Source: a bacterium
GTDB taxonomy: Bacteria > UBA8248
Direction of reading: 5' to 3'
Length of the DNA: 64,000 nt
Assembly (NCBI GenBank): GCA_022828125.1
Contig: JAJEJD010000032.1
Coordinates: forward strand, 141,982 to 205,981
In this document: positions 52,802 through 62,023 of the stretch, piece after piece
How positions within the stretch are numbered: the first letter of the stretch is position 1
How the letters are laid out: the number at the start of each line of letters is the position of its first letter
The notes under the pieces: model-generated
The model's database searches: none
What the model was told of the DNA's origin: nothing
Seen by the model: the letters and a program-made list of their open reading frames with translations, nothing else
Program-made: the position numbers and the translations under genes

Positions 52802-52880
52802 GACTGGTGGAAACAGCCAATCACATCATCCGGGCGTCTCTGCCGGAGGAGAGAAACTCACACGATAGGAGTCCAACGCG

Positions 52881-53789
52881 ATGAGTACGAAAAACACGCT
52901 CGACAGTCTCGAAGTGGTGCCGACAGGCGCCGCCCTGGGTGCGGAGGTCAGGGGCGTCGACCTGGCGCAGCCCATGCCCGAAGAGGTGAAGCAGGCCCTG
53001 CGCGACGCATGGACGGAGCACCTCGTCCTGTTGTTCCGGGATCAGGAGATGACCGAAGAGCAGCACCTGGACGCCACGCGCATCTTCGGCGAGGCCGTCG
53101 TGCCCGCCGCCAAGGCCTATTACGACAAGGCCGGGAAAGAGCAGACCTGGGCCGCCAAGTACGCCGAGATCACCGTCGTCCACAACCTGGACGATGACGG
53201 CAATCCCGTGCAGCAGAACGAGAGCCTGGGATCCGGCGAGGTCGTCTGGCACAACGACAATTCCTACGCCGAGAAACCGCCCGCGGGCAGCATGCTCTAC
53301 GGGCGGAGGCTGCCCCCCTCGGGCGGGAACACCTGCTTCAGCAACCAGTACACCGCCTATGAGACCCTGCCCGAGGACGTGAAACAGAAAATCGAGGGCA
53401 AGACCGCCGTCCACGACGCGAGCAGAAACTCGGCCGGCACGCTCCGGCCCGGCGTCAAGCTGCCCACCAAGCCCTCGGAAGTCCCCGGGCCGCACCATCC
53501 CCTCGTCTGCACGCACCCCGAATCCGGCAGGAAGGCACTCTACCTGGGCCGCAGGCGGGCGTATCCCTCCCAGTACATCGACGACATGGAAGAGCGGGAG
53601 AGCGAGGAGCTTCTCGATTTCCTCTGGGAGCACGCCTGCCGGGACGAGCTCGTCTGGGCGCACGTCTGGCGGCTCGGCGACGTTCTCTTGTGGGACAACC
53701 GCTGCACCATGCACTACCGCGAACCGCACGCGGGCACGCATCCGCGCCTGATGCACCGCACCCAGATTGCGGGCGCGCAGCCTGTGTAG
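52881..53789 (+). CDS. TauD/TfdA-family Fe(II)/2-oxoglutarate dioxygenase
   Basis: 302 aa. The N-terminus (LEVVPTGAALGAEVRGVDLAQPMP) and LVLFRDQEMTEEQ are TauD-like. The facial triad is seen as VVWHNDNSYAEKPP (H-x-D) and, near the end, LLWDNRCTMHYREPH (distal His with the 2-oxoglutarate Arg region HPRLMHRTQI). Such enzymes hydroxylate taurine, sulfonates, herbicide-type acids and amines. The substrate here is not determined. It stands just before a 500-base repeat region and the M24/cyclase/ABC cluster. Confidence 0.9.
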   Translation: MSTKNTLDSLEVVPTGAALGAEVRGVDLAQPMPEEVKQALRDAWTEHLVLLFRDQEMTEEQHLDATRIFGEAVVPAAKAYYDKAGKEQTWAAKYAEITVVHNLDDDGNPVQQNESLGSGEVVWHNDNSYAEKPPAGSMLYGRRLPPSGGNTCFSNQYTAYETLPEDVKQKIEGKTAVHDASRNSAGTLRPGVKLPTKPSEVPGPHHPLVCTHPESGRKALYLGRRRAYPSQYIDDMEERESEELLDFLWEHACRDELVWAHVWRLGDVLLWDNRCTMHYREPHAGTHPRLMHRTQIAGAQPV

Positions 53790-53855
53790 GGAATAGGGGA
53801 GAACACACAGGCCAGACATATATGTCTGACCCTGCAAATTCATCGTGTTTTTCGT

Positions 53856-54074
53856 AGGGGCGGACCTGTGTGTCCGCCCTGATGATTCGGAGCGGGGATA
53901 CGAACCTAACCCACACCCCCTTCAAACAGAGCAAGGGTGCTGGTAGGGACAGGCCCCTGTGCCTGTCCTGATAAAGGACAACCACGGGGGGTTGTCCCTA
54001 CCCGTACCCTCTCTGTACGTTGTTTTCTTACTCGTTTAATGCTTCGGGCGGACACACAGGTCCGCCCCTACGAG
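53856..54074. repeat. Composite palindromic repeat region (GTAGGGGCGG type)
   Basis: Outer arms GTAGGGGCGGACCTGTGTGT and CACACAGGTCCGCCCCTAC face each other around an inner inverted pair, GGTAGGGACAGGCCCCTGTG and GGTTGTCCCTACCC. It fills most of the gene-free interval 53790-54296; short frames here are repeat-derived. Confidence 0.75.
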
Positions 54075-54296
54075 ATTCTCCCCATACAATCCTGTGCTTC
54101 TATACTTTCCAAAATTCCCCTCCCCGTCCCGCCATGTGGAACGAATTATCGCTATTCGAACCCCCGCTTCGCTTTTCACGCTCGGGCCGATTTGATAGGC
54201 TTCCCGCAATCAACATAACGCGGATCGCTCAGGAGCGCCGAGGCCGGTAGGGGCATTTCGGCCCTATCCGGATCCCCCAGCTTTGAGGAACGCACC

Positions 54297-55532
54297 ATGT
54301 ATCTGAACGCAGAGCGCGCGCGCGGGCTGATGGCCGACTTCGGCTTCGACGCCATCATCGCCTCCACACCCGAGAACGTCACCTATCTGGCCAGCACCGT
54401 GGGCTGGTCGAACAAGGTCTACGCCTACTCCGTCCACATGCTCGCCGTCTTCGCGCGCGACGAGGGGACGGCCCCCGCCCTCATCGTGCCGGGCCAGGAG
54501 GTCACCTACGTCTCGGCCCAGCAGTCCTGGATCAAGGACCTCTACACCTTCGGCGGCAAGAGCGCGCTCATCCAGCCGACCGGGGAGCAGGCGCAGACGC
54601 CTGAAGAAGAAACCTACCTGGGCCTCTACAACGACGACCACAAACGCGGCAAGAACCCCGGCGAGGCTCTTGCGCTCGCGCTCAAAAACCGCGGCCTCAC
54701 GAAGGCGCGGCTCGCGCTCGATCAGGAGCGCGTGATGCCGAACGTGCGCGCCCAGATAGAGGCGGCCCTGCCGGATGCCGAGATCGTCGACGCGGCGGAT
54801 TTCTTCCGCCTGATCCGCATGGTCAAGACGCCCGACGAGATCGCAGCGCTCGCCGCCGCCGCCGAGGTGAACGAGAAGGCGGCGACCGCCGCTTCGAACG
54901 CGGTGGCCGAGGGCGCGACGGAGCGCGAGGTGGCGTCGGTCTTCGCGGCGGAAGTCGGGCGCATGGGCGGCAAGTGGCAGTGGTTCCACTTCTGCTCGGG
55001 CCGCCGGGCGACGGGCATATTCCCGCCCACGGACAAGAAGATCGCCAAAGGCGAGATGTGGAAGTTCGACGCCGGCGTCGTCCTGAACAACTACCAGGGA
55101 GACACCGGCTGGGGCGGCGTGCTCGGCGAACCGACGAAGGCGCAGCTCGACCTGTGGAAGGCGACCGAGGAGGGCTTCGAGGCCGCGATGTCGAAGGTCA
55201 AGGCGGGCGTGCTCGGCTCCACCATTCACCGCACCATGCTGGAAGCCACGCGCGCGGCGGGGCTGCCCGAGCACAACGGAAATTTTGCCGGCCACGCCAT
55301 CGGGCTGGAGCAGCGCGAAGTGCCCTACGTTCTCGCCGAACCAGCGCCGCAGGGCAGCCCCTTCCTGCCGGAATCGAGCGATTTCCCGCTCGAGGCGGGC
55401 ACCACGATATGCGTGGAGAACCCCTGCCAGATATTCGGCATGGGCGGAACCCAGATAGAGAAAACCGTCGTCGTCACCGAAACCGGGTATGAGCCCGTCT
55501 ACCCGCAGGAGAGAAAACTCTGGGTCGTCTAG
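54297..55532 (+). CDS. M24-family (Xaa-Pro dipeptidase-like) metallohydrolase
   Basis: 411 aa. Creatinase-type N-domain (MYLNAERARGLMADFGFDAIIASTPENVTYL) and pita-bread C-domain. Metal ligands are in place: the Asps of WKFDAGVVLNNYQGDTG, His of FAGHAIGLEQRE, and the Glus of ICVENP and GTQIEKTVVVTE. The usual catalytic HExP following GHGIG reads RE, so one assisting His is replaced by Arg. Possible substrates are X-Pro dipeptides, creatine-like amidines or other C-N bonds. First gene of a run with cyclase, importer and BKACE genes; GAGGAACGCACC precedes the ATG. Confidence 0.88.
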   Translation: MYLNAERARGLMADFGFDAIIASTPENVTYLASTVGWSNKVYAYSVHMLAVFARDEGTAPALIVPGQEVTYVSAQQSWIKDLYTFGGKSALIQPTGEQAQTPEEETYLGLYNDDHKRGKNPGEALALALKNRGLTKARLALDQERVMPNVRAQIEAALPDAEIVDAADFFRLIRMVKTPDEIAALAAAAEVNEKAATAASNAVAEGATEREVASVFAAEVGRMGGKWQWFHFCSGRRATGIFPPTDKKIAKGEMWKFDAGVVLNNYQGDTGWGGVLGEPTKAQLDLWKATEEGFEAAMSKVKAGVLGSTIHRTMLEATRAAGLPEHNGNFAGHAIGLEQREVPYVLAEPAPQGSPFLPESSDFPLEAGTTICVENPCQIFGMGGTQIEKTVVVTETGYEPVYPQERKLWVV

Positions 55533-55573
55533 GCGACCCGAAAGACAGATTTTCAACCAGTAAAGGATTGACC

Positions 55574-56341
55574 ATGTGCGCCACGCGATTCATCGATCTC
55601 AGCACCCCCATCATGAACGGCTCGAACGAGCCGCGCCCGCCCGAGGTCACCTACCTCGACCATGAGGAGTTCGGCGCGCGCTCGGCCAAGACCTGGGACA
55701 TCCCGATCGAGGAGCTTCACGACGGCGTGGGCGGCGCGGCGGAGTTCGTCACCGTATCCACCCACTCGGCCACCCACATGGACGCCCCCTGGCACTACGG
55801 CCCCACCGTGGCGGGCGAGCCCTCTCGCAAGATCGACAAGGTGCCGCTCGAATGGTGCTACGGCGACGGCGTGGTGCTGGATTTGCGGCACAAGAACACG
55901 GGCGACTGGATTAGCGAGGAGGACATCAGGGAGTGCCTCGCCAGGATCGACTACGAGGTCAAGGCGGGCGACATCGTGCTCCTCTGGACGGGCACGGACG
56001 AGCACCGCGACAGCCCCGACTACCCCGAACTCCACCCGGGCATGAGCATCCCGGCGACGGAGTACCTGCTCGATCGCGGCGTGCGCGTCATCGGCATCGA
56101 CGCCTTCGGCTTCGACAGGCCCTTCAGCTTCCAGGTGCCCGAGTTCAAGGCGGGCAAGCGCGAGTCGCTCATGCCGTGTCACCACATTCTCGGCAGGCAG
56201 CGCGAGTATTTCCAGATCGAGCAGATCACCAACATCGGGGCGATCCCGAAGCCGCACGGCTTCAAGATATGCTGTTTCCCGATCAACGTGAAGGACGCGA
56301 GCGGCGCGTGGGTGCGGCCGGTCGCGATAGTGGAGGATTAG
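55574..56341 (+). CDS. Cyclase / kynurenine formamidase-like metal hydrolase
   Basis: 255 aa. The family metal motif H-x-G-T-H-x-D-x-P-x-H is seen as VSTHSATHMDAPWHYG, and the C-terminal part has KPHGFKICCFPINVKDASGAWVRPVAIVE, the usual cyclase end with the catalytic His/Glu region. Known members hydrolyse N-formylkynurenine, isatin or cyclic amides. The ATG at 55574 follows AAAGGA; the TTG two codons before is less likely. It lies 41 bases after the M24 gene, suggesting successive hydrolytic steps on an imported amide or lactam. Confidence 0.87.
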   Translation: MCATRFIDLSTPIMNGSNEPRPPEVTYLDHEEFGARSAKTWDIPIEELHDGVGGAAEFVTVSTHSATHMDAPWHYGPTVAGEPSRKIDKVPLEWCYGDGVVLDLRHKNTGDWISEEDIRECLARIDYEVKAGDIVLLWTGTDEHRDSPDYPELHPGMSIPATEYLLDRGVRVIGIDAFGFDRPFSFQVPEFKAGKRESLMPCHHILGRQREYFQIEQITNIGAIPKPHGFKICCFPINVKDASGAWVRPVAIVED

Positions 56342-56387
56342 GAAGAGGATTCTTGCTGACTCATAACTCCCAGGAAGGAGAACCATC

Positions 56388-57530
56388 ATGAAGAAATTAA
56401 GGCTCATCATCGCCGTCGCGGCCCTGTTCGCGCTCCTCATTGCGGCGCCGGCCCCATCCGACGCCATGAAACTCAAGAACATCAAGGTGACGATGGCGAA
56501 CCCGCTGTTCAACCCGGGCATATCGTTTCTTTGGATCGGGAATTTCCTGGGCTACTACCAGGAAAGCGGCGTGGACGCGCAGTTCGTCGCCGCTCAGGGC
56601 GGCGCGCAGGCGATGGGCTGGGTGCTCTCGGGCCGCACGCACGTCGGCCTGCCGAGGCCCATCCCGATCCTCTTCCGCGCCGCGCGCGGCAAGAAGATGC
56701 CTCCCGTCAAGGGCGTCTACATCCTGAACAGAGACGCCATCTACGCCGACGGCGTGGCCGTGCCGCCGGGCAGCAGCATCAAGTCCGTCTGCGACTTGCA
56801 GGGCAAGAAGGTCGGCGTCATGAGCCAGCGCGATTCCGGCCCCATCTTCGTGAGGAAGGCGCTCGAGACCTGCGGCATCCCCGCCGACAAGCAGGAGGTG
56901 ACGTATCTTCCCGTCGGGCCGGTCTCCAAAGCCGCCACGGCGATGAAGCTCGGCCGCGTGGACGCCTGGGCCAACGTGGACATCCAGTACACCCTCGCGA
57001 AGGCGCGCGGGTTCAAGTTCGACATGATCCCCTACCAGAAGGACTGGACGCAGAACCTCTTCGGAAACGTGGTGTGGATCAACAAGAAGTTCCTGGCGGA
57101 CAACCGCGACACCGTGGTGGGCTTTTTGCGCGGCCTGGCCAAGGGGAGCCTCTTCTTCTACACCAACCCCGAAGCCGCTCTGAAGATCCACTGGGTGCTC
57201 TATCCTGAATCGAAGCCCAAGGGCATGAGCGACGAGAAGGCCACCGCCTTGATGATCAAGGTGCTCAAGGCGCGCGCGCCGAAGCTTCGCCTGGATGACG
57301 AGAAGATCGACAAGTTCGGCGCGCACCATGACGGCGAGTGGGCCGAATACGTGAAGTTCGTTGGGCTGGACAAGAAACTCACGGACGCGCAGGTGAAATC
57401 GCTCTACACGAACGAGTTGATCGACGAGGTCAACAACTTCGACCGGAACGAGGTCATCAACCGCGCCAAGAACTTCGACTTCGCCAAGGAATTGAAGAAA
57501 TTCAAGGCGATGATGAAGATGCAGAAATAA
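56388..57530 (+). CDS. ABC importer substrate-binding protein (NMT1 type), second system
   Basis: 380 aa. Signal peptide at 1-26 (LIIAVAALFALLIAAPAPSDA), then a type II binding protein: FLWIGNFLGYYQESGVDAQFV, GGAQAMGWVLSGRTHVGLP, CDLQGKKVGVMSQRDSGPIF, KLGRVDAWANVDIQYT. It is larger than the 42.4 kb paralogue because of a C-terminal extension of about 60 helical, Lys/Asn-rich residues. GAAGGAGAACCATC precedes the ATG. It leads the importer operon for the degradation cluster. Confidence 0.92.
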   Translation: MKKLRLIIAVAALFALLIAAPAPSDAMKLKNIKVTMANPLFNPGISFLWIGNFLGYYQESGVDAQFVAAQGGAQAMGWVLSGRTHVGLPRPIPILFRAARGKKMPPVKGVYILNRDAIYADGVAVPPGSSIKSVCDLQGKKVGVMSQRDSGPIFVRKALETCGIPADKQEVTYLPVGPVSKAATAMKLGRVDAWANVDIQYTLAKARGFKFDMIPYQKDWTQNLFGNVVWINKKFLADNRDTVVGFLRGLAKGSLFFYTNPEAALKIHWVLYPESKPKGMSDEKATALMIKVLKARAPKLRLDDEKIDKFGAHHDGEWAEYVKFVGLDKKLTDAQVKSLYTNELIDEVNNFDRNEVINRAKNFDFAKELKKFKAMMKMQK

Positions 57531-57543
57531 CGCAGGATACGAG

Positions 57544-58464
57544 ATGAGTAACGACACCCAGGGAAGCGGAACACCAAAGAGCGCGGGCGGCCCCTCGCTT
57601 TCCGAGACGCTGCTGCAAAGGCCGTATCTGCTGTTCGGCGTATCCTTCGTGGTGCTGCTCGTCGTCTGGGAGTGGACGGTGAACTACTTCGAGGTGGACG
57701 ACTTCATCTTCCCGGCGCCCTCGGGCGTGGCGACGGCGCTGATGCGCGGGCTGTTCTTCTACGACGTGGGCAGCGGCGTGGGAGGGGCCGCGGACTTCAT
57801 GGGGCTGATGAAGACGAGCTTCTACAACCACATCAGCCACACGCTGTTCGAGGCCGTCATGGGCTTTTTCATGGGCAGCTTCATCGGGCTGGGTCTCGGG
57901 CTGGTCTTCATGCAGTCGAAATGGGTCGAGGCGATCATCATGCCCTACGTGGTGGCGTTCCAGACCCTGCCCAAGCTCGCCATCGCGCCCCTGTTCATCA
58001 TCTGGTTCGGCTACGAGGTGAAGTCGAAGATTTTCCTGGCCGGCCTCGTGGCGTTCTTCCCGCTTCTGGTGAACACCATGGTCGGGCTCAAATCGGCGGC
58101 GACGGACCAGATAGACCTCATGCGCTCGCTCTCCGCCTCGCGCTGGCAGATGTTCTGGAAGATGCAGTTCCCCAACGCCCTGCCCTTCATCTTCGCGGGC
58201 TTCGAGATAGCGGTGGTGTTCAGCCTGCTGGGCGCGATTCTCGGCGAGTTCGTCGGCGCGGGCCAGTGCATGTGGGGTGGCCGCGGCCAGTGCGGCCTGG
58301 GCATTCTGCTCATGCAGATGAGCTTCAGCAGCGACACGACGGGCACGTTCGCCATTTTGGTGATCCTCTCGTGCATGGGTCTGGGGATGCACCAGGTGGT
58401 GCGCTTCGTGAAGAAAAAAGTGCTCTTCTGGGCGCCGGAGACGGACAAGCAAATGGGCGCATAG
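57544..58464 (+). CDS. ABC importer permease, second system
   Basis: 306 aa SsuC/TauC-type permease with an N-terminal polar extension of about 30 residues. Coupling loop LSASRWQMFWKMQFPNALPFIFAGFE, followed by the typical LLGAILGEFVGAGQ. It has an extra segment (GLFFYDVGSGVGGAADFMGLMKTSFYN) between the first spans that the 44-46 kb permeases lack. It starts 13 bases after the binding-protein stop. Confidence 0.92.
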   Translation: MSNDTQGSGTPKSAGGPSLSETLLQRPYLLFGVSFVVLLVVWEWTVNYFEVDDFIFPAPSGVATALMRGLFFYDVGSGVGGAADFMGLMKTSFYNHISHTLFEAVMGFFMGSFIGLGLGLVFMQSKWVEAIIMPYVVAFQTLPKLAIAPLFIIWFGYEVKSKIFLAGLVAFFPLLVNTMVGLKSAATDQIDLMRSLSASRWQMFWKMQFPNALPFIFAGFEIAVVFSLLGAILGEFVGAGQCMWGGRGQCGLGILLMQMSFSSDTTGTFAILVILSCMGLGMHQVVRFVKKKVLFWAPETDKQMGA

Positions 58465-58522
58465 AAGCAAATTTATCCAGGAAACGGCCCCCGGCGGGGC
58501 GGCTCGCCGGGGGTTTCGGGGA

Positions 58523-59299
58523 ATGATGAACGGATATATTTCGGTATCGAACCTGGAGAAGGAATACGTCACCGCGAGCCGCGAGATCGTGCACGCCCTG
58601 ACGGAGATCAACTTCGAGATCGCGGAGGGCGAGTTCATCTCCGTCGTCGGGCCGAGCGGCTGCGGCAAGAGCACGCTGCTCAAGATCCTGGGCGGCCTGC
58701 TCGCCAAGACTTCGGGAACCTGCACCCTTAAGAACACGCCCATCGACGGCCCGCGCAACGACGTGGGCATCGTGTTCCAGGACCCGGTTCTGCTCCTGTG
58801 GCGGAACGTGCTCCAGAACACCATGCTGCCCGCCGAGATTCTCGGGCTCGACGCGAAGAAGACGCTGCCCCGCGCGCACGACCTCATCAAGCTCGTGGGT
58901 CTGGACGGCTTCGAGGACAAATACCCCCATGAACTCTCGGGCGGCATGCGCCAGCGAAACGCCATCATCCGCGCGCTCATCCACGACCCGAACGTCCTGC
59001 TGATGGACGAGCCCTTCGGCGCGCTCGACGCCATGACGCGCGAGCAGATGAACCTCGAACTCCAGAGAATCTGGCTGGAGAGCAAGAAGACCGTCTTCTT
59101 CATCACCCACTCCATCCCCGAGGCCGTGTTCCTGGGCGATAGGGTGATCGTCATGACGCCGAGGCCGGGCCGGATATCGGAGATCATCACCGTAGACATC
59201 CCGCGCCCGCGCTCGCTCTCCACGATGGGCGACGAGATGTTCGTCGAACTCACGCAGAGGATCCGAAACCTCCTCTACGTGGAAGGTTCCCTGGATTAG
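58523..59299 (+). CDS. ABC importer ATP-binding protein, second system
   Basis: 258 aa. Walker A VVGPSGCGKSTLLKILGG, Q-loop IVFQDPVLLLWRN, signature HELSGGMRQRNAIIRAL, Walker B VLLMDEPFGALDAMT, H-loop FITHSIPEAVFLGD. SsuB/TauB family. Two adjacent ATGs open the gene. It completes a one-permease importer whose ligand is presumably degraded by the flanking enzymes. Confidence 0.93.
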   Translation: MMNGYISVSNLEKEYVTASREIVHALTEINFEIAEGEFISVVGPSGCGKSTLLKILGGLLAKTSGTCTLKNTPIDGPRNDVGIVFQDPVLLLWRNVLQNTMLPAEILGLDAKKTLPRAHDLIKLVGLDGFEDKYPHELSGGMRQRNAIIRALIHDPNVLLMDEPFGALDAMTREQMNLELQRIWLESKKTVFFITHSIPEAVFLGDRVIVMTPRPGRISEIITVDIPRPRSLSTMGDEMFVELTQRIRNLLYVEGSLD

Positions 59300-59336
59300 A
59301 GAAACCACCGCAAGAACAGCCCTGGGAGTGCACCGT

Positions 59337-60140
59337 ATGGAGAAACTCATCATCACCAACTGCGCGGCGGACAGCCGGAAGCACGCGGGCGTTCCCAAGC
59401 GGCTCCAGACGCCCGGCGCCGTCGCCAAAGAAGTGAAGGAAAGCTACGAGGCGGGCGCCGCCATCGCCCACATCCACGGCATCCCGATGAAGCTCGAAAG
59501 CTGGGAGCCGCTCACGAACGCCATCCGCGAGGCCTGCCCCGAGGTGCTCATCCAGTTCGGAATCGCCGCGATGGGCCTGCCGGGCCGCCAGAAGATCATT
59601 CATTTGAAGCCCGACATGGCCTCCATCGCCCTGGGCTCCCATGATTTCGCCTTCGTGGACGCCGATCTCCTGGTCGAACACTCCCGACAGGAGATAGAAG
59701 ACCAGGTGCGCCTGTTCAACGACCACGGCGTGAAGCCCGAGTTCGAGTGCTTCAACCTGGGCCACCTGTGGAACCTGGAATGGCTGCTCGACAAGGGGCT
59801 GGTGGAAGATCCTGTGGTCATCACCATCTTCTTCGGCTGGCCGGGCGGCTTCTACGCCCCCGCCACGCTCAAGGAACTCTTGCACCGCATCGACCACCTG
59901 CCCGAGGGGTGCGTGTTCTCGTGCAGCTCGGCGGGGCCGACCTCGAACGCGCTCGAGACCGTCACCATCATCGAGGGCGGCCACGTGCGCGTGGGCACCG
60001 AGGATGAGCCCTACTACACCGAGGGCGTGCTGTGCGAAAACAACGCGCAGCTCGTGGCGCGCATCGCGCGCATCGGCCACGAACTCGGGCGCGACCCGGC
60101 CACGGTGGATGAGGCGAAGCAAATACTCGGCATGGACTAG
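59337..60140 (+). CDS. BKACE-family beta-keto acid cleavage enzyme (DUF849), copy 1
   Basis: 267 aa, TIM-barrel. Zn ligands by comparison with 3-keto-5-aminohexanoate cleavage enzyme: the H-x-H of AAIAHIHGIP and the Glu in GGHVRVGTEDEPYY; KPEFECFNLGHLWN is also typical. BKACE enzymes condense a beta-keto acid with acetyl-CoA to give acetoacetate and a new acyl-CoA; substrate range is set by pocket residues. The ATG at 59337 follows GGGAG by eight bases; a GTG three codons earlier is too close to it. It follows the ABC ATPase by 37 bases. Confidence 0.92.
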   Translation: MEKLIITNCAADSRKHAGVPKRLQTPGAVAKEVKESYEAGAAIAHIHGIPMKLESWEPLTNAIREACPEVLIQFGIAAMGLPGRQKIIHLKPDMASIALGSHDFAFVDADLLVEHSRQEIEDQVRLFNDHGVKPEFECFNLGHLWNLEWLLDKGLVEDPVVITIFFGWPGGFYAPATLKELLHRIDHLPEGCVFSCSSAGPTSNALETVTIIEGGHVRVGTEDEPYYTEGVLCENNAQLVARIARIGHELGRDPATVDEAKQILGMD

Positions 60141-60228
60141 ACTTGAGGGGAATCACTCCCTCTTGTGGGGGTTGTTGAAAATGTTTTGATGCAAGAGGGT
60201 TTGGCGCTACCAGTGTGGAGACGGTTTT

Positions 60229-60258
60229 TGTAGGGGCCGCATATATGCGGCCCCTACA
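60229..60258. repeat. Perfect 30-base palindrome
   Basis: TGTAGGGGCCGCATA followed by its exact reverse complement, in the 255-base gap between the two BKACE genes. It belongs to the GTAGGGGC palindrome type seen at 31.4, 33.4 and 53.9 kb. TTGTTGAAAATG and a degraded family B arm lie just upstream. Confidence 0.85.
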
Positions 60259-60395
60259 CACAAACGAGTTTTCCCTCCCCGGGTTTTCGACAGCCCCTGA
60301 CAAGGGGGGGCAAAACCAAAACGAACTCTTTCTCCCAAGAGGGTGGGCGCAAATAATTCCCGAACTTTAACGCGGCATCGAGAGAGGAACACCAA

Positions 60396-61190
60396 ATGGA
60401 AAAGATGATGATCATCAACTGCGCGGCGGACACCTCGATGCACGAGGGCGTGCCGCAGCGCTTCGCGGATTCGGAAGCCCTCGCCGATTCGGTGGAGAAG
60501 GCCTACGAGGCGGGCGCTTCCACCGCCCACATCCACGCCCCGCCCACGAACTACGAGGCCTGGGCGTCGCATTCCAAAGCCATACGCGACAGGTGCGGCA
60601 TCATGCTCCAGTACGGCATATCGACCCAGACGGTCGAGCAGCGAAAAGAGGTTGTGAAGAACCATCCCGAGATGATGTCCGTCGCCGTGGGGGCGCACAA
60701 CATGGCCTTCATCGCGCGCGACGTGATGATGCTGCACCCCCGCGAGGAACTCGCCGAGATGATGCGGCTCTGCAGGGATTACAACGTCAAGCCCGAGTTC
60801 GAGGTCTTCACCCTGGGCGAGACCTGGATGATCGACGACCTCCTCCAGAAGGGCCTCGTCGAGCCGCCGATCCTCATGACGTGCTTCTTCGGGCGTCCGG
60901 GCGGGGCGTGGTCGCCGCCTTCCTTAAGCGAGTTCCTGCACCGCGTCTCGAACCTGCCCGCCGATTCGGTCTACATCGCGAGCGCCACCGGCCCCACCCA
61001 TATCCACATGCAGACGATGGCGGTCATGCACGGCGGCCACGTGCGCGTGGGAACGGAAGACGAGCCATACTTGCACCCCGGCCAACTCGGCGACAACGCC
61101 GATCACGTCGCGCGCATCGCGCGCATCGCGGGCGAGATGGGCCGCGAAATCGCGAGCGTGGATGAAGCGAAAGCGATGATAGGGATTTGA
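60396..61190 (+). CDS. BKACE-family beta-keto acid cleavage enzyme (DUF849), copy 2
   Basis: 264 aa, paralogue of the previous gene. H-x-H in STAHIHAPPTNYEAW, KPEFEVFTLGETWM, and the Zn Glu in GGHVRVGTEDEPYLHPG. Differences cluster around the substrate pocket (APPTNYEA against GIPMKLES; FGRPGGAWSPPS against FGWPGGFYAPAT), so the two probably act on different keto acids or keep different stereochemistry. GAGAGGAACACCAA precedes the ATG. Confidence 0.92.
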   Translation: MEKMMIINCAADTSMHEGVPQRFADSEALADSVEKAYEAGASTAHIHAPPTNYEAWASHSKAIRDRCGIMLQYGISTQTVEQRKEVVKNHPEMMSVAVGAHNMAFIARDVMMLHPREELAEMMRLCRDYNVKPEFEVFTLGETWMIDDLLQKGLVEPPILMTCFFGRPGGAWSPPSLSEFLHRVSNLPADSVYIASATGPTHIHMQTMAVMHGGHVRVGTEDEPYLHPGQLGDNADHVARIARIAGEMGREIASVDEAKAMIGI

Positions 61191-61248
61191 TGAATAGGAG
61201 AATTATAAACTTAGGGATCACAATCAAGCAAAGTTGACGGCGCCCGAT

Positions 61249-61452
61249 CTATGCAACCGTCGTCACATCGCTCTTTTTTGTTTTGACGGGTTTTTCAACA
61301 CCATAAAGTTTTCTTGAAGCGGCTACGATTTTCTTTGCAAGGGCGAAAAACTTCTGGTCTTCTTTTTGGGCCAAAATTAAAAATCCTTTTCTGTCTTCTT
61401 CTGTTTTCAGTGTTTCTATGGATGCGCGATGCTTTCTTGCAAAATCCATCAT
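61249..61452 (-). CDS. Small partner of RelE-like toxin, 67 aa
   Basis: Starts ATG 61452, sharing one base with the upstream stop (TAATG), with AGGGG six bases before. It encodes a charged helical protein (DFARKHRASIETLKTEEDRKG, then FFALAKKIVAASRKLYG) with a Lys-rich end. No helix-turn-helix is evident, so it differs from the usual HTH antitoxin partner of this toxin family. Position and coupling make antitoxin the first guess; it could also be a truncated one. AT-rich compared with neighbours. Confidence 0.55.
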   Translation of the reverse strand: MMDFARKHRASIETLKTEEDRKGFLILAQKEDQKFFALAKKIVAASRKLYGVEKPVKTKKSDVTTVA

Positions 61453-61778
61453 TATATCCCCTGAAGAAGGGTTTTCGCCTTGTCTATATCTGTTTGCTGA
61501 TTGCTTTTTGTTCCACCACACAATAGCCAAGGTTGTCCATCCACGATTCCGTAATATAATCGGAATGCTTCCGGTTGTCCATGATGTCTATATTCCCAAA
61601 CACCACCACCGACAGAAGTTCTATCCGCCCCCGCTCCCGATTCTAATTTCACAATAGCAATGGATACCGCTTGATAAAGTAAACTTCTTCTTCGTCTTAA
61701 TCTATGATGCCAACTTTCAAATTGACTTGTTTTTTGAATATTTTCCAAGGGGCCGGTATAGTTTATAGCCTCACTCAA
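61452..61778 (-). CDS. RelE/ParE-superfamily addiction-module toxin-like protein
   Basis: 108 aa. The C-terminal half has the pattern of 'addiction module killer' RelE-type toxins: GGGVWEYRHHGQPEAFRLYYGIVDG, then WLLCGGTKSNQQTDIDKAKTLL. RelE toxins cut mRNA on the ribosome. The N-terminal 40 residues (ESWHHRLRRRRSLLYQ) are atypical. The start is uncertain: TTG at 61778 lacks a good ribosome site. The module is AT-rich and on the strand opposite to the catabolic genes, consistent with insertion into that cluster. Confidence 0.65.
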   Translation of the reverse strand: MSEAINYTGPLENIQKTSQFESWHHRLRRRRSLLYQAVSIAIVKLESGAGADRTSVGGGVWEYRHHGQPEAFRLYYGIVDGQPWLLCGGTKSNQQTDIDKAKTLLQGI

Positions 61779-62023
61779 AACGTTTCGTCCGATTTTATAA
61801 AGGAATTCTGAATGAAAGTAATGTTTCCATCATGATATTTATGACAGGCAAATCTTGTCAATTTTGCCTGGTCGGTCCCGATGATATATATGAACCGGCA
61901 GCGGGACTCCATGCGCCGGATGCGCAAGGGAATAATAGAATTACTCCCCTTCGGGGGGAGTGAGAATGAATTTGGTTATTGTTCGTCATTCCGGTGAACA
62001 CCCTCTTTTTCAAGGATAACGAC

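Noticed and set aside
53937..54250. Small frames before the M24 gene
   Set aside because: Derived from palindromic repeats; translations are repeat-encoded and lack initiation signals.
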